DNA of 5,158 nt from assembly GCA_030600525.1 (NCBI GenBank), contig JAUVLX010000269.1:1-5158 (forward strand), given 5' to 3'. Both the position numbers and the translations under genes were made by a program. The notes beneath the pieces were generated by a model that saw nothing but the letters and a program-made list of their open reading frames with translations, had not been told where the DNA came from and searched no databases. Shown one piece after another: positions 5,113-5,158 of this stretch. The DNA is from Desulfobulbus sp. GTDB taxonomy: Bacteria > Desulfobacterota > Desulfobulbia > Desulfobulbales > Desulfobulbaceae. The stretch's first letter is position 1, and each line of letters begins with the position of its first letter.

Positions 5113-5158
5113 ATGAAAGACGACAATAAAAAAGAACTCCAAGTCAGCTATGAGCCTG
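5113..5158 (+). CDS. Probable start of the next gene (partial)
   Basis: An ATG at 5113 opens a frame that stays open to the window edge. It encodes a hydrophilic, charged N-terminus (MKDDNKKELQVSYEP) typical of a cytosolic protein. A weak GGA lies about nine bases upstream. It is co-directional with rsgA, 81 bases after its stop, and in the same reading frame. Too little is visible to name it. Confidence 0.45.
   Translation, partial: MKDDNKKELQVSYEP

Overview
The window carries three full-length genes and one small gene of clear coding quality. All are ordinary bacterial chromosome content. I see no insertion sequence, CRISPR array, tRNA or rRNA. Base composition looks balanced to slightly AT-rich, and the proteins read as Gram-negative. 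The tandem PAS type with HWNRAC and RPVMADL signatures, and the RsgA variant, recall anaerobic Desulfobacterota (Desulfobulbales-like). That placement is a guess from memory of families, not a computed result.

Layout: positions 1-117 form a leader with competing RNA helices. From about 136 to 2313 (+) lies a cytosolic PAS-PAS-GGDEF-EAL protein that should make and/or degrade cyclic di-GMP. Converging on it is a LysE/RhtB-family amino-acid exporter (2972-2343, minus strand). Its probable intrinsic terminator lies inside the last codons of the GGDEF-EAL gene. A 334-nt gap with a short operator-like dyad follows, then a 69-residue protein of unknown function (3307-3516, +) with a very good ribosome binding site. 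A 417-nt gap separates it from rsgA (3934-5031, +), the circularly permuted GTPase that matures the 30S ribosomal subunit. After rsgA come an AT-rich palindrome and the probable first 15 codons of another gene (5113 to the edge).

The genes do not form one operon and share no obvious pathway: one signals by cyclic di-GMP, one exports amino acids, one assembles ribosomes. The least explained part is the non-coding DNA around the small gene. The gap at 3517-3933 holds two overlapping promoter-like signals of opposite polarity sharing a TATATATA core. The rightward one leads into a run of hairpins ending in a weak terminator-like element, so it could make a small RNA of about 200 nt or a long rsgA leader. 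The leftward one would give an antisense RNA across the whole small gene, and a terminator-like hairpin lies in the right orientation just beyond that gene's ribosome binding site. These are pattern readings by eye with modest confidence. They are the best candidates here for something undescribed.
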